This document shows, piece by piece, positions 1-9,187 of a stretch of 64,000 bases of DNA. Origin of the DNA: Peptococcaceae bacterium (lineage in GTDB: Bacteria; Bacillota; Peptococcia; Peptococcales; Peptococcaceae); the NCBI GenBank assembly GCA_900759105.1, contig CAAETY010000110.1, positions 31,710-95,709 of the forward strand, written 5' to 3'. The translations under genes and the position numbers were made by a program. Numbering within the stretch: position 1 is the stretch's first letter; the number at the start of each line of letters is the position of its first letter. A model generated the notes under the pieces. That model searched no databases and was not told where the DNA came from. It saw only the letters and a program-made list of their open reading frames with translations.

Positions 1-1
1 T

Positions 2-313
2 GTAAAAAATCCGGATATTTTAAAATCGTTGAAACAGAAGCTTGAAGATAAGATTGTCGTAGGTTTTGCGGCTGAAAGTCATCAACTTTTGGAAAATGCG
101 CAAAAAAAATTAGTGGAAAAACACCTGGATTTTATTGTAGCAAATAATATTGCTAGTAAAGATACAGGGTTTGCCTCCAATTATAATGCTGCAACAATTA
201 TTTATAAGGATGGACATCAAGAAATCATCCCGAAACAACTAAAATCTCAATTGGCAGATAAAATTCTTGATGAAATGCAAGAAATTAGAAAAGCCAAAAA
301 GGAGGAAGGATAA
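2..313 (+). CDS. coaBC: CoaBC C-terminal part (phosphopantothenoylcysteine synthetase), truncated by window edge
   Basis: The reading frame is open from base 2, so only the last ~103 residues of the gene are in the window. The motif ending VVGFAAE, preceded by PDIL, is characteristic of the CoaB (synthetase) half of the bifunctional CoaBC flavoprotein, which joins cysteine to 4'-phosphopantothenate and decarboxylates the product in coenzyme A synthesis. The C-terminal part has the usual 'ANN...FASNYNAATIIYKDG' type strand pattern. The stop is directly followed by the metK start, so the two are probably co-transcribed. The identity rests on a fragment but the motif is distinctive. Confidence 0.85.
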   Translation, partial: VKNPDILKSLKQKLEDKIVVGFAAESHQLLENAQKKLVEKHLDFIVANNIASKDTGFASNYNAATIIYKDGHQEIIPKQLKSQLADKILDEMQEIRKAKKEEG

Positions 314-1504
314 TTGAAACGTTATTTTACATCAGAATCCGTAACCGAAGGGCATCCTGACAAAATTGCTGACCAAATTTCCGATGCGATTTTAGATGCA
401 ATTTTGGAAAAAGACCCCGATGCTCGTGTTGCTTGTGAAACTTTCGTTACTACCGGTATGGTATTGATTGCAGGTGAAATTTCAACCAACTGCTATGTTG
501 ATATGCCTAAGGTAGCTCGTGGTGTGATTGACGATATTGGTTATAGAGATATGAAGCATGGCTTTGACTACAAAACATGCGCAGTTTTGACTTCTATTAG
601 TGAACAATCTGCAGACATTGCAATGGGTGTTGATAAAGCATTAGAAGCAAAAAATGGTGAAATGGATGACTCTGAAATCGAAGCCATCGGTGCCGGTGAC
701 CAAGGTATGATGTTTGGCTATGCTTGTGATGAAACCGACACCTATATGCCACTTCCTGTTTATTATTCCCATGCATTGACCAGACGTTTGGCTGATGCCA
801 GAAAAAGCGGGGAGATTCCTTTCTTGCTTCCTGATGGGAAGAGCCAGTTGACCGTAGAGTATGATGATGGTGTCCCTACCCGTATTGACACTGTTGTTAT
901 TTCTACGCAACATACTGACGATGTGACTCTTGATGAAGTAAGAGAAGCTGTGTTGGAAAAGGTAATTAAGCATATTCTTCCTGCAGGAATGCTTGATGAA
1001 AATACAAAATATTACATTAACCCAACCGGCCGTTTTGTTATTGGTGGCCCTCAAGGGGATACCGGTTTGACCGGTCGTAAGATTATCGTTGATACTTATG
1101 GCGGCATGGCTCGTCATGGTGGCGGTGCTTTGTCCGGCAAAGATGGTACAAAAGTTGACCGTTCTGCTGCGTATGCTGCTCGCTATGTTGCAAAGAATAT
1201 TGTTGCAGCTGGTTTGGCAAAACGTTGTGAAGTTCAGCTTGCCTATGCGATTGGCGTAGCTCATCCAATGTCCATTTTTGTTGAAACCTTCGGTACCGGC
1301 ATTGTTGACGAAGAAAAGTTGGCAAATGTCATTGGCGAAGTTTTTGACTTGCGTCCGGCAGGTATCATGAAAGAATTGGATATGCGTAAGCCAATGTATA
1401 AACAATGTGCGGCTTATGGTCATTTTGGTCGAAAAGATATCGATCTTCCTTGGGAACGTTTGGACAAAGTTGAAGTGCTCAAGAAAGCTTGTAACGTATT
1501 ATAA
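314..1504 (+). CDS. metK: S-adenosylmethionine synthetase MetK
   Basis: Makes S-adenosylmethionine from methionine and ATP, a cytosolic tetramer in the family. The 396-residue length is standard. Diagnostic motifs are visible: [13 protein letters not shown] near the N-terminus (ATP/metal), [12 protein letters not shown] around residue 120, and [13 protein letters not shown] near residue 245 (P-loop-like). Translation starts at a TTG codon next to the coaBC stop, with AGGAGG about eight bases upstream. Codon use is optimised as in highly expressed genes. It is followed by a perfect palindrome before priA. Confidence 0.98.
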   Translation: MKRYFTSESVTEGHPDKIADQISDAILDAILEKDPDARVACETFVTTGMVLIAGEISTNCYVDMPKVARGVIDDIGYRDMKHGFDYKTCAVLTSISEQSADIAMGVDKALEAKNGEMDDSEIEAIGAGDQGMMFGYACDETDTYMPLPVYYSHALTRRLADARKSGEIPFLLPDGKSQLTVEYDDGVPTRIDTVVISTQHTDDVTLDEVREAVLEKVIKHILPAGMLDENTKYYINPTGRFVIGGPQGDTGLTGRKIIVDTYGGMARHGGGALSGKDGTKVDRSAAYAARYVAKNIVAAGLAKRCEVQLAYAIGVAHPMSIFVETFGTGIVDEEKLANVIGEVFDLRPAGIMKELDMRKPMYKQCAAYGHFGRKDIDLPWERLDKVEVLKKACNVL

Positions 1505-1513
1505 TGATGAAAT

Positions 1514-1543
1514 AAAAGCAGATATCCTAGGATATCTGCTTTT
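1514..1543. terminator. Perfect 30-base palindrome between metK and priA
   Basis: The 30 bases form a perfect inverted repeat (AAAAGCAGATATCC and its complement, centred on CTAGG) ending in TTTT. It should act as a weak bidirectional intrinsic terminator or transcript-stabilising hairpin at the metK 3' end. Only about 30 bases separate it from the priA start, which leaves no obvious room for a promoter, so some read-through into priA is likely. Confidence 0.75.
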
Positions 1544-1572
1544 ACTCTATTATTTGAAGGGGAGGTGGAGGC

Positions 1573-3915
1573 ATGCGTTGCTGTCGTGTTATCGTTGAAG
1601 GGACACCATTTGTTAATGAAGAAGGGTTCTCTTATATAATTCCGGATTTTCTCAATGAATATGTAGCATGCGGGAGCATGGTATACGTCCCCTTCGGTAA
1701 AGGTGATAAAATAAAAAGTGGTTTTGTGATTGACATCGCGGATGAAGAAGTAAGTAACCATCGTCTTAAAGAGGTATTGATGGTTCAGCATTTACAGCCG
1801 GTAATTGATGCAGATATGTTAGCGTTGTGTCGTTTTGTGGCGGAGTATTATGCGTGTGCATTGATATACGCCATTAAGCAAGCTGTTCCAAAGTATGTAA
1901 TGAATAATGCATTTGTTGCATTTGAGAGTGTTGAATCTCAAGAAATTGTGAAATTAAAAAAGACGGCATTAAATGAACAGGTTATCCTATGTAAGAATGG
2001 TTCATATCGTCTAGTGTCCTATGAACCGTTAAAAAATCAAGTCGAAAAGTATTATGGGCTTAATTTGAACGCTGATGTTGTTCCGGATGAATGGTGGCAG
2101 TCGTTAAGCTGCGCACCGAAGCAAAAGAAGCTATTGCTTTGTATTGAGGACCGTAACATCGTGAGTGAAAGCTTACTAAAAGAACAGTTTGGCAATATAC
2201 GCACGTCCTTACAGGGGCTACTCGAGAAGTCGTATATAAAAGAAGTATCAATTGATGCATACCTAAAGCCAATTGCAGTGAATGAAAAGTCTTTGGTAAT
2301 GACACAACAACAAGCAATAGTATTTCATGCGTTAGAGAATCAACTGTTAAAAGGCATTTATCATAAAAACCTAATAAACGGCGTGACTGGAAGCGGAAAA
2401 ACGCTGATTTACGAAAAATTAGCTCAGAAGGCGATAGAACTTCAACGGCAGGTGCTGATTCTTGTGCCGGAAATTGCATTATCGTATCATCTGTTCGAAC
2501 GTTTGAAAACTTGTTTTGGAGATCGTATAGGTTTGCTTCATAGTCAATTAACAGAAAAAGAACGCTATCATATTTGGTTAAAAGTTGCTAATCATGAAAT
2601 TGATGTTGTACTTGGTCCGCGAAGTGCACTTTTTTTACCATACAGGCATTTAGGTTTAATTGTTATTGATGAAGAACATGAAAGTAGCTATAAGCAGAGC
2701 GAGCCGGATCCAAGGTATCATGCTATTACTGTGGCAGAATACCTGGCACAGAAACATCAAGCTGTTTTATTGTTAGGAAGTGCAACGCCCTCTGTTGAAG
2801 CATTGTATGATACTGTCACAAAGAAAAGTAAAATATTTAACTTGACAGAACGTGCGAACCAAGCGGCATTGCCAACTGTGCAAATTGTTGATATGACAGA
2901 AGAAAGAAAAATGGGCAACTATGGCATTATAAGTCAGACGTTAAAAGAGGCTATGGCTCAAGCCTTGGAAAAAGGTGAACAAGTTATTTTGTTAATCAAT
3001 AAAAAAGGTTATTCATCGGCGGTTGCATGTCAAGAATGTGGCGAAGTAATTCATTGCCCGAAATGTGATATTCCATTGACGTATTACCAATCTACCAATG
3101 AGCTTAAGTGTAATTATTGTGAATTTCATATGCCGATGGTTGAGCAATGTCCGAGCTGTGGCAGCGGGTTTCTAGATAAGCATGGGATTGGCACTGAAAG
3201 TGTTGAAGAGGTTTGTACGCAATATTTTCCTAAGGCACGTTTGGCACGTCTTGATGGACAGTCGATGTCTAATAACAAGAAACGAGAACAGGTTTTAACC
3301 CAATATGAACAGCATGAAATTGATATACTGGTAGGTACTCAATTATTGGCAAAAGGATTGGATTTTAATAACACGACGTGCATTGGTGTCATTAATGCAG
3401 ATATAACGTTGAATTTGCCTGATTTCAGAAGTGCAGAAAGATGCTTCCAATTAATGGTGCAGGTGGCTGGTCGTGCCGGACGTGATCACAAGCCCGGTAA
3501 AGTTTTTATTCAAACTTATCAAAAAGACCACTATGCTATACAAGATGCAAAGGAACAGAATATACATCAGTTCTTTCTGGATGAAATGAAATTTAGAAAG
3601 CAATGGTTGTATCCGCCGATTGTGCGCCTGTGTCGAATTGTTGTATCGGATTATTCCTTAAATGATGTTGAGTATTCAATGCAATCAATTTATAATTATA
3701 TAGTGAAATTACCGGTGAAAATGGAAATAATCGGCCCATCATTTGCGCCACTAAGCAAGAAGAATAACCGCTATCGAATGCACGTGATTATAAAAACTAC
3801 ATGTGTTGAAGATAGCCAAGAAATGATGCGAAACTTGCGCGATAATTTGAAAAATATTTCAATCAAAAAATCGAGTCGCATTACTATTGATATAGATCCG
3901 GAAAATGTTTTGTAA
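1573..3915 (+). CDS. priA: Primosomal helicase PriA
   Basis: Superfamily 2 DNA helicase that reloads the replisome at stalled forks. The N-terminal ~230 residues are the DNA-binding region; the Walker A motif GVTGSGKT lies near residue 270 and the DEEH box near residue 363. A cluster of CxxC pairs (residues ~480-535) forms the PriA zinc-binding insert, and the C-terminal helicase half contains VGTQLLAKGLDF and QVAGRAGR. The ATG has a strong GGAGGTGGAGG region just upstream. The length of 780 residues is normal. The priA-def-fmt order is common in Firmicutes. Confidence 0.97.
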   Translation: MRCCRVIVEGTPFVNEEGFSYIIPDFLNEYVACGSMVYVPFGKGDKIKSGFVIDIADEEVSNHRLKEVLMVQHLQPVIDADMLALCRFVAEYYACALIYAIKQAVPKYVMNNAFVAFESVESQEIVKLKKTALNEQVILCKNGSYRLVSYEPLKNQVEKYYGLNLNADVVPDEWWQSLSCAPKQKKLLLCIEDRNIVSESLLKEQFGNIRTSLQGLLEKSYIKEVSIDAYLKPIAVNEKSLVMTQQQAIVFHALENQLLKGIYHKNLINGVTGSGKTLIYEKLAQKAIELQRQVLILVPEIALSYHLFERLKTCFGDRIGLLHSQLTEKERYHIWLKVANHEIDVVLGPRSALFLPYRHLGLIVIDEEHESSYKQSEPDPRYHAITVAEYLAQKHQAVLLLGSATPSVEALYDTVTKKSKIFNLTERANQAALPTVQIVDMTEERKMGNYGIISQTLKEAMAQALEKGEQVILLINKKGYSSAVACQECGEVIHCPKCDIPLTYYQSTNELKCNYCEFHMPMVEQCPSCGSGFLDKHGIGTESVEEVCTQYFPKARLARLDGQSMSNNKKREQVLTQYEQHEIDILVGTQLLAKGLDFNNTTCIGVINADITLNLPDFRSAERCFQLMVQVAGRAGRDHKPGKVFIQTYQKDHYAIQDAKEQNIHQFFLDEMKFRKQWLYPPIVRLCRIVVSDYSLNDVEYSMQSIYNYIVKLPVKMEIIGPSFAPLSKKNNRYRMHVIIKTTCVEDSQEMMRNLRDNLKNISIKKSSRITIDIDPENVL

Positions 3916-3928
3916 TAAGGAGGCTATT

Positions 3929-4381
3929 ATGGCTAGATATAATGTTGTAATAACTGGGGATCCGGTTTTAAGAAAAATTTCTCGTCCTGTCAAGGAAGTG
4001 AATGATAACATTCGAAAGCTTTTAGATAATATGGCTGAAACCATGTATTACTCTAAGGGTGTTGGTTTAGCAGCGCCGCAAGTAGGTATCAGTAAGCGTG
4101 TCATTGTTGTTGATATTGGCGATGGTCTATACAAGCTCGTGAATCCTGAAATTATTAGCTCCAGCGGTCTTCAAGATGGTCCGGAAGGATGCTTGAGTGT
4201 GCCAGGAACAATTGGAAATGTGAAGCGTAGTGAACGTGTGACGGTGAAAGCACTAAATGAAAATAATGAAGAAGTTATTATTGAAGCTTCCGGCTTTAAA
4301 GCGCGTGCTTTTCAACACGAAATAGACCATTTGAACGGGATTATATTCGTTGATAAAGCAACTGATATCGAAGGGATGTAA
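3929..4381 (+). CDS. def: Peptide deformylase
   Basis: Removes the formyl group from the N-terminal methionine of new proteins. All three family motifs are present: GVGLAAPQVG, EGCLSVPG with the metal-binding cysteine, and QHEIDHLNG with the two metal-binding histidines and the catalytic glutamate. The ATG at 3929 is chosen because AAGGAGG lies eight bases before it; a longer upstream frame begins inside the end of priA and lacks a ribosome site. About 150 residues, the compact form. It is followed after three bases by fmt, its functional counterpart. Confidence 0.97.
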   Translation: MARYNVVITGDPVLRKISRPVKEVNDNIRKLLDNMAETMYYSKGVGLAAPQVGISKRVIVVDIGDGLYKLVNPEIISSSGLQDGPEGCLSVPGTIGNVKRSERVTVKALNENNEEVIIEASGFKARAFQHEIDHLNGIIFVDKATDIEGM

Positions 4382-4384
4382 ATT

Positions 4385-5320
4385 ATGAAGTTAATTTATA
4401 TGGGGACCCCTGAGTTTGCGGTGACAATTTTAGAAGGGTTGCTGCAAGCCGGACATAACGTTGAGGCTGTATTTACACAGCCGGATAGACCAAAAGGACG
4501 TGGCAAGAAATTACAAGCCCCTCCGGTTGCTGAGTATGCGAAAGAACACGACTTAAAGCTTTTGCAACCGGAATCTATCAAAACACCGGAAATCGAAGAA
4601 CTGTTTAAGTCCATTAATCCTGACGCTGTAATTGTTGCTGCATATGGTCGAATTATTCCGGATGCATTGTTAGCCATTCCAAAATATGGATTTTTAAATG
4701 TACATGCGTCATTATTGCCAAAATATCGTGGTGCAGCACCTATTCAATGGGCCTTGCGCAATGGTGATGAAAAAACCGGTGTGTGCATTATGCAATTGGA
4801 AAGCGGTTTGGATGAAGGTCCGGTCTATGCACGTGAAGAACTCGTTATTCAAGATGATTGGAACAAAAAAGATTTGTTTGATGCATTAGCGGTGTTGGGA
4901 AATGAGTGCTTGCTTAAAGCATTAGAACTATTAGATGAGCTTGAGCCAGTACCTCAAGATGCTGCACAAGCGACCTATGCGCCGATGTTTGCAAAAGATG
5001 ATGCCTGCATTGATTTTTCCGATTCAGCAAAGAATATCGTTAATTTACAGCGTTCATTAATGCCGGACGATAGCATATACACATTTATTAACAATAAAAG
5101 AATTTCCTTTAAGAGTGTATCATTTTCTGATAATATAGGAGAAAAATGTGGCACCCCTGGTACGATTGTAGATATAACAAAAAAAGTAATGTCCATTTGT
5201 ACCGGTGATGGCATTTTGCATATTACTGAAGTGCAACCAGCTGGAAAAAAGGCGATGCCAATTCAGGCTTTCTTAAATGGTAACCCTATGAAAATTGGAG
5301 AAATTTTAAATAGAGATTGA
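4385..5320 (+). CDS. fmt: Methionyl-tRNA formyltransferase
   Basis: Formylates initiator Met-tRNA with 10-formyl-tetrahydrofolate. The N-terminal Rossmann-like domain starts MKLIYMGTPEFAV, and the catalytic region contains HASLLPKYRGAAPIQWA (residues ~107-123) with the Asn-His-Asp type active site. The C-terminal OB-like domain follows from about residue 205. The 311-residue length is standard. It pairs with the adjacent deformylase gene and is spaced by only a few bases from it, so the two form one translation unit. Confidence 0.97.
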   Translation: MKLIYMGTPEFAVTILEGLLQAGHNVEAVFTQPDRPKGRGKKLQAPPVAEYAKEHDLKLLQPESIKTPEIEELFKSINPDAVIVAAYGRIIPDALLAIPKYGFLNVHASLLPKYRGAAPIQWALRNGDEKTGVCIMQLESGLDEGPVYAREELVIQDDWNKKDLFDALAVLGNECLLKALELLDELEPVPQDAAQATYAPMFAKDDACIDFSDSAKNIVNLQRSLMPDDSIYTFINNKRISFKSVSFSDNIGEKCGTPGTIVDITKKVMSICTGDGILHITEVQPAGKKAMPIQAFLNGNPMKIGEILNRD

Positions 5321-5329
5321 GGGTAAGAA

Positions 5330-6010
5330 ATGTTTTACGATATTTCAATGATTGTATTGATTCCCGGTTTGCTTCTCGGGATGTATGCACAAGCAAAGGT
5401 AAATTCCACATATAATCACTACTCAAAGGTGATGTCTCACAGTGGCTACACCGGTGCGCAGTTTGCAAGAAAAATGCTAAATGACAATGGCTTGTATGAT
5501 GTGTCCATTGCACAAGTAAATGGACATTTAAGTGACCACTATGACCCTCGTGCTAATCAAGTGCGATTATCGTCTGAAGTTTATAATGGTTCAAGCATAG
5601 CCTCACTAGGGATTGCAGCTCACGAAGTAGGACATGCCATTCAGCATGCCACCAACTACGCTCCGTTAACTGTTCGCAATATGGTTGTACCCGCAACTAA
5701 TATCAGTAGCTACATTTATTTCCCATTGATTTTATTGGGGATGTTCTTAAATAGCATGTCTATGATACAACTTGGCATTTTAGTGTTTGCAGTGATTGTT
5801 TTCTTCCAGTTAATTACACTGCCTGTTGAATTTAATGCCAGCCGTCGTGCTATTACAACACTGGGATCCGATCAGGTACTAGATACAAACGAACTGACCG
5901 GTGCAAAGAAGGTGTTGGGGGCAGCAGCATTGACTTATGTAGCTGCATTGGTGGCTGCAGTTTCTCAACTTTTGCAATTTATGTGGATTTTTGGTAATGA
6001 CAATGACTAA
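5330..6010 (+). CDS. Membrane-bound zinc neutral peptidase, YugP family
   Basis: A 226-residue membrane protein. A hydrophobic N-terminal segment (about residues 5-22) is followed by a soluble part carrying AAHEVGHAIQH at about residue 105, the HExxH zinc-protease motif. Two or three further hydrophobic segments lie at about residues 130-165 and 195-220. This arrangement matches the YugP (DUF/peptidase family PF04298) proteins found between fmt and rsmB in many Firmicutes. The substrate is unknown. It sits in the same operon as fmt and rsmB. Confidence 0.85.
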   Translation: MFYDISMIVLIPGLLLGMYAQAKVNSTYNHYSKVMSHSGYTGAQFARKMLNDNGLYDVSIAQVNGHLSDHYDPRANQVRLSSEVYNGSSIASLGIAAHEVGHAIQHATNYAPLTVRNMVVPATNISSYIYFPLILLGMFLNSMSMIQLGILVFAVIVFFQLITLPVEFNASRRAITTLGSDQVLDTNELTGAKKVLGAAALTYVAALVAAVSQLLQFMWIFGNDND

Positions 6011-6037
6011 TGCCGCGAGAATGAGGTATAATAATAA

Positions 6038-7360
6038 ATGGAAAATAATGCAAGACAACTTGCCTACGATGTCTTGATGGATATTCAGCAAAACGGAGCC
6101 TATGCCAACCTTGCGTTGGACAAGGCTCTTTTGCATTCAAATTTAAATAAAAATGATAGACGTTTGGCAACAGAACTCGTATATGGTTGTACAAAGATGC
6201 AACTGCATCTTGACCAAATTATTAAAGCATATTGCGACCTAAAAAAAGTAGATAAGAAAACGTTGATATTATTGCGCATGGCAGTATATCAAATTGAATA
6301 TTTAGAAAAAATTCCGGAGCATGCCATTCTTAATGAAACAGTTGAAATTTCAAAGAAAGTTGGACTGCATTCTGACAAGTTTATAAATGGGGTGCTTCGA
6401 AGTATATTGCGTGAAGAAAATATGGTTGTTTGGCCGAATAAGCGCAAGCAGCGCAATCAGTATATTGCAAAATGGTATAGTTTCCCACAATGGCTCGTGG
6501 ATAGCTGGGTTAAAGAATATGGTTTTGCTGACACAGAAAAGCTTTGTGAGTATTTTAATAGTCCGGCGCAGACCTGGGTGCGCGTAAATACATTAAAATC
6601 ATCAGCTGATGAAATAAAAAGCGCCTTTGATAGCTTAAATGTAAACTATGTGCAGCATCCACAATTGCCGGAAGCATTTTGCGTAAAGTCATTGCAAAAA
6701 ATCAAACAATCATCGCTGTTTAAGCAAGGGAAAATCATTGTTCAAGATTTAAGCGCAATGCTACCTGCACTTATATTAAACCCTGAAAAAGATATGCGCG
6801 TCTTAGATATGTGTGCAGCTCCAGGTGGTAAAACAACATATCTGTCTGCTATAATGAACAATAGTGGGAGTATTATGGCCTGTGATTTACATCCGCACCG
6901 CGTAGAGCTTATTGAACACAATGTCCAACGGCTGGGGGTAAAAAATGTACACTGTTATACAGGCGATGCTACTGCATTGCCTGATAATTGTTTCGTAAGA
7001 TTTGACGCTATTTTGTTAGATGCACCATGTAGCGGTTTGGGTGTTTTGAATCGACGTGCAGATTTAAGATGGCGTGTTAGAAAATCGTCTTTACCGGAAA
7101 TCGAGCAGCTTCAAGAACAATTATTGGATGCTGCTTGTCATTATTTAAAACCACAAGGCACCTTGCTTTACAGTACTTGTACGTTAAATAAAAATGAAAA
7201 TGAATATCAAATAGAACGATTTTTGGAAAAACATCCTAATTATGAATGTGTTTCATTTGAATGTTTAGGTGAATTGTGTGAATCTGGTCAAAAAACGATT
7301 TATCCCTATATAGATCAGACAGATGGCTTCTTTATTGCGAAGTTAGTGAGAAAGGAATAA
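6038..7360 (+). CDS. rsmB: 16S rRNA (cytosine-967 C5) methyltransferase RsmB
   Basis: Methylates a cytosine of 16S rRNA using S-adenosylmethionine. The N-terminal ~140 residues are a NusB-like RNA-binding domain. The catalytic domain shows DMCAAPGGKT (residue ~260) for cofactor binding, DAPCSGLG with one conserved cysteine, and STCTLNKNEN with the second. The length of 440 residues is normal. It lies between the zinc protease and rlmN, both on the same strand with short gaps, which fits a ribosome-maturation context. Confidence 0.96.
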   Translation: MENNARQLAYDVLMDIQQNGAYANLALDKALLHSNLNKNDRRLATELVYGCTKMQLHLDQIIKAYCDLKKVDKKTLILLRMAVYQIEYLEKIPEHAILNETVEISKKVGLHSDKFINGVLRSILREENMVVWPNKRKQRNQYIAKWYSFPQWLVDSWVKEYGFADTEKLCEYFNSPAQTWVRVNTLKSSADEIKSAFDSLNVNYVQHPQLPEAFCVKSLQKIKQSSLFKQGKIIVQDLSAMLPALILNPEKDMRVLDMCAAPGGKTTYLSAIMNNSGSIMACDLHPHRVELIEHNVQRLGVKNVHCYTGDATALPDNCFVRFDAILLDAPCSGLGVLNRRADLRWRVRKSSLPEIEQLQEQLLDAACHYLKPQGTLLYSTCTLNKNENEYQIERFLEKHPNYECVSFECLGELCESGQKTIYPYIDQTDGFFIAKLVRKE

Positions 7361-7362
7361 TA

Positions 7363-8427
7363 TTGGTGGATATTCGTGCATTAGATTTTGAAGAATTGGG
7401 CGAGTACTTAACTTCGATTGGAGAACCGAAGTTTCGTTGTAAGCAATTCTTTTCTTGGCTGCATAATCAGCAAATTGATGATTTTGAACAAGCACATAAT
7501 GTAGGAAAAAAGCTTTTAGAAGCACTTGAAAATGATGGCTATCGTATCATTAATCCGGAATTAAAACAACGTTTTATTTCAAAAGATGGGACTGAAAAGT
7601 ATCTTTTTGGCCTTGAAGATGCGTCATTGATTGAATGTGTATTGATGCGTTATCGAGGCGATTTTAGTAAACAACGTAATACACTTTGCGTGTCCAGCCA
7701 AGTGGGCTGTGCCATGAAATGTGCATTTTGTGCAACAGGTAATCAAGGGTTTGAACGTAATCTCTCTGTATCTGAAATTCTCAGTGAGGTATATACGGCT
7801 AACGGCATTTTAAAAAGCAATGAAAAGAATCAAGAAATTCGTAATATTGTTTTTATGGGGATGGGTGAACCGTTTAATAACTTCGACAATGTTATTAAGG
7901 CGATTCAAATTTTATGTCATCCAAACGGCATGAATCTTTCGCCACGACGTATTACTATTTCAACTTGCGGTGTTGTGCCAAAGCTAATTGATTTTGCTGA
8001 TTTAAATAGTGATATTGGCTTGGCTATCTCTTTGCATGCTTCAAACAATAAAGATCGTGATGCATTGATGCCGGTAAACCATGCGTATCCACTTGAATCA
8101 TTAATGGAAGCTTGCAAATACTATCAAGATATTACAAAAAAGAGAATTAGCTTTGAATATGCGCTTATTGAAAATGTAAATGACCAGAAGAAGCATGTCG
8201 ATGAACTAAAAGTATTACTAAAGGATTTAGATTGCCATATAAACGTTATTCCGGTTAACTCGGTAGCGCATAATAAAACACTTCTGAGACCTGATAAAGC
8301 ACATATCAACCATTTTATTGAGGCTTTACGAGCAAATGGCATTGGTGCCAGCGTTCGCCAAGAAAAAGGTGCAGATATAAACGGAGCGTGTGGGCAATTA
8401 AAAACCAGCTATTACCAATCCAAGTAA
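7363..8427 (+). CDS. rlmN: 23S rRNA/tRNA adenine-C2 methyltransferase RlmN
   Basis: Radical-SAM enzyme that methylates A2503 of 23S rRNA and A37 of some tRNAs. The Fe-S motif CxxxCxxC is seen as CAMKCAFC at about residue 122. MGMGEPFNN and the C-terminal GACGQL motif with the conserved cysteine are present, as is the early catalytic cysteine region. The length of 354 residues is typical. A TTG at 7363 or the adjacent GTG at 7366 could start translation. It directly follows rsmB. Confidence 0.96.
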   Translation: MVDIRALDFEELGEYLTSIGEPKFRCKQFFSWLHNQQIDDFEQAHNVGKKLLEALENDGYRIINPELKQRFISKDGTEKYLFGLEDASLIECVLMRYRGDFSKQRNTLCVSSQVGCAMKCAFCATGNQGFERNLSVSEILSEVYTANGILKSNEKNQEIRNIVFMGMGEPFNNFDNVIKAIQILCHPNGMNLSPRRITISTCGVVPKLIDFADLNSDIGLAISLHASNNKDRDALMPVNHAYPLESLMEACKYYQDITKKRISFEYALIENVNDQKKHVDELKVLLKDLDCHINVIPVNSVAHNKTLLRPDKAHINHFIEALRANGIGASVRQEKGADINGACGQLKTSYYQSK

Positions 8428-8443
8428 GAAAGGATGGGGTCCT

Positions 8444-9187
8444 TTGATTTACGGAAAAACGCATATTGGCTTGGTTCGTGATACCAATGAAGATGCTATT
8501 TTTTATGACGAAGTCAATAAAATAATGATAATTGCCGATGGGATTGGTGGCCATGCGCGTGGTGAAGATGCAAGTAATAAGGCAATCGAAACCCTAAAAG
8601 CCTTTATTTACAAGAATAATCATGCGTATAAAAATAAGGAACAATTATTGTTAGATGGTTTTGCTGAAGCCAATAAGGCTGTACATGCACTTCAAAATGA
8701 GCTACCGAATGGAATAATTTGCGGAACAACGTTAACTTGCACCCTTGTTTCGGATGGTGTTCTTTATTTTGCGCATGTTGGCGATACAAGAATTTATGTA
8801 TCACGTGGAAAAAAAGACATTGAGCAGATTACTTACGATCATACTTATTTGTCGGAATTGGCTAGAAATGATTTTAAGACATTTATAGAATTGCAAGGAA
8901 ACACAACGACTCGGGCGAATAACTATTTAACGCGTGCTATCGGACCGGAAGCATTTGTAGAACCGCAAGTAGGGCATTTTCGTTTAAAAAAGGAGGATTA
9001 CGTCATTCTCCTGACAGACGGCGTGCATCGTTATGTGAAGCCATTTGATGTCCTTCACCTATTAAAAGAATCATCGAGCATTGTGCAGTTTACAAATATG
9101 ATTTTTGATACAGCCTTAAAAAAGGGTGGTAAAGATAATTTGAGTATAATAATCGGTGTATTTCAGGAAGGAGGGCGACAATCATGA
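8444..9187 (+). CDS. PP2C-type protein serine/threonine phosphatase (PrpC/Stp-like)
   Basis: Reverses phosphorylation by the neighbouring kinase. The metal-binding motifs are in order: RDTNEDA near residue 14, DGIGGHARGE near residue 33, GDTRIY near residue 112, LTDGVHRYV near residue 190 and GGKDNLS near the end. The gene starts at a TTG codon. Its stop overlaps the kinase start by four bases, so the two are translationally coupled, a pairing seen throughout Firmicutes. The usual DGMGG is DGIGG here, a mild variant. Confidence 0.94.
   Translation: MIYGKTHIGLVRDTNEDAIFYDEVNKIMIIADGIGGHARGEDASNKAIETLKAFIYKNNHAYKNKEQLLLDGFAEANKAVHALQNELPNGIICGTTLTCTLVSDGVLYFAHVGDTRIYVSRGKKDIEQITYDHTYLSELARNDFKTFIELQGNTTTRANNYLTRAIGPEAFVEPQVGHFRLKKEDYVILLTDGVHRYVKPFDVLHLLKESSSIVQFTNMIFDTALKKGGKDNLSIIIGVFQEGGRQS

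Noticed and set aside
641..1423. 260-residue minus-strand open frame inside metK
   Set aside because: It is the antisense shadow of a codon-biased gene; no ribosome site or family motif, while metK on the + strand is certain.
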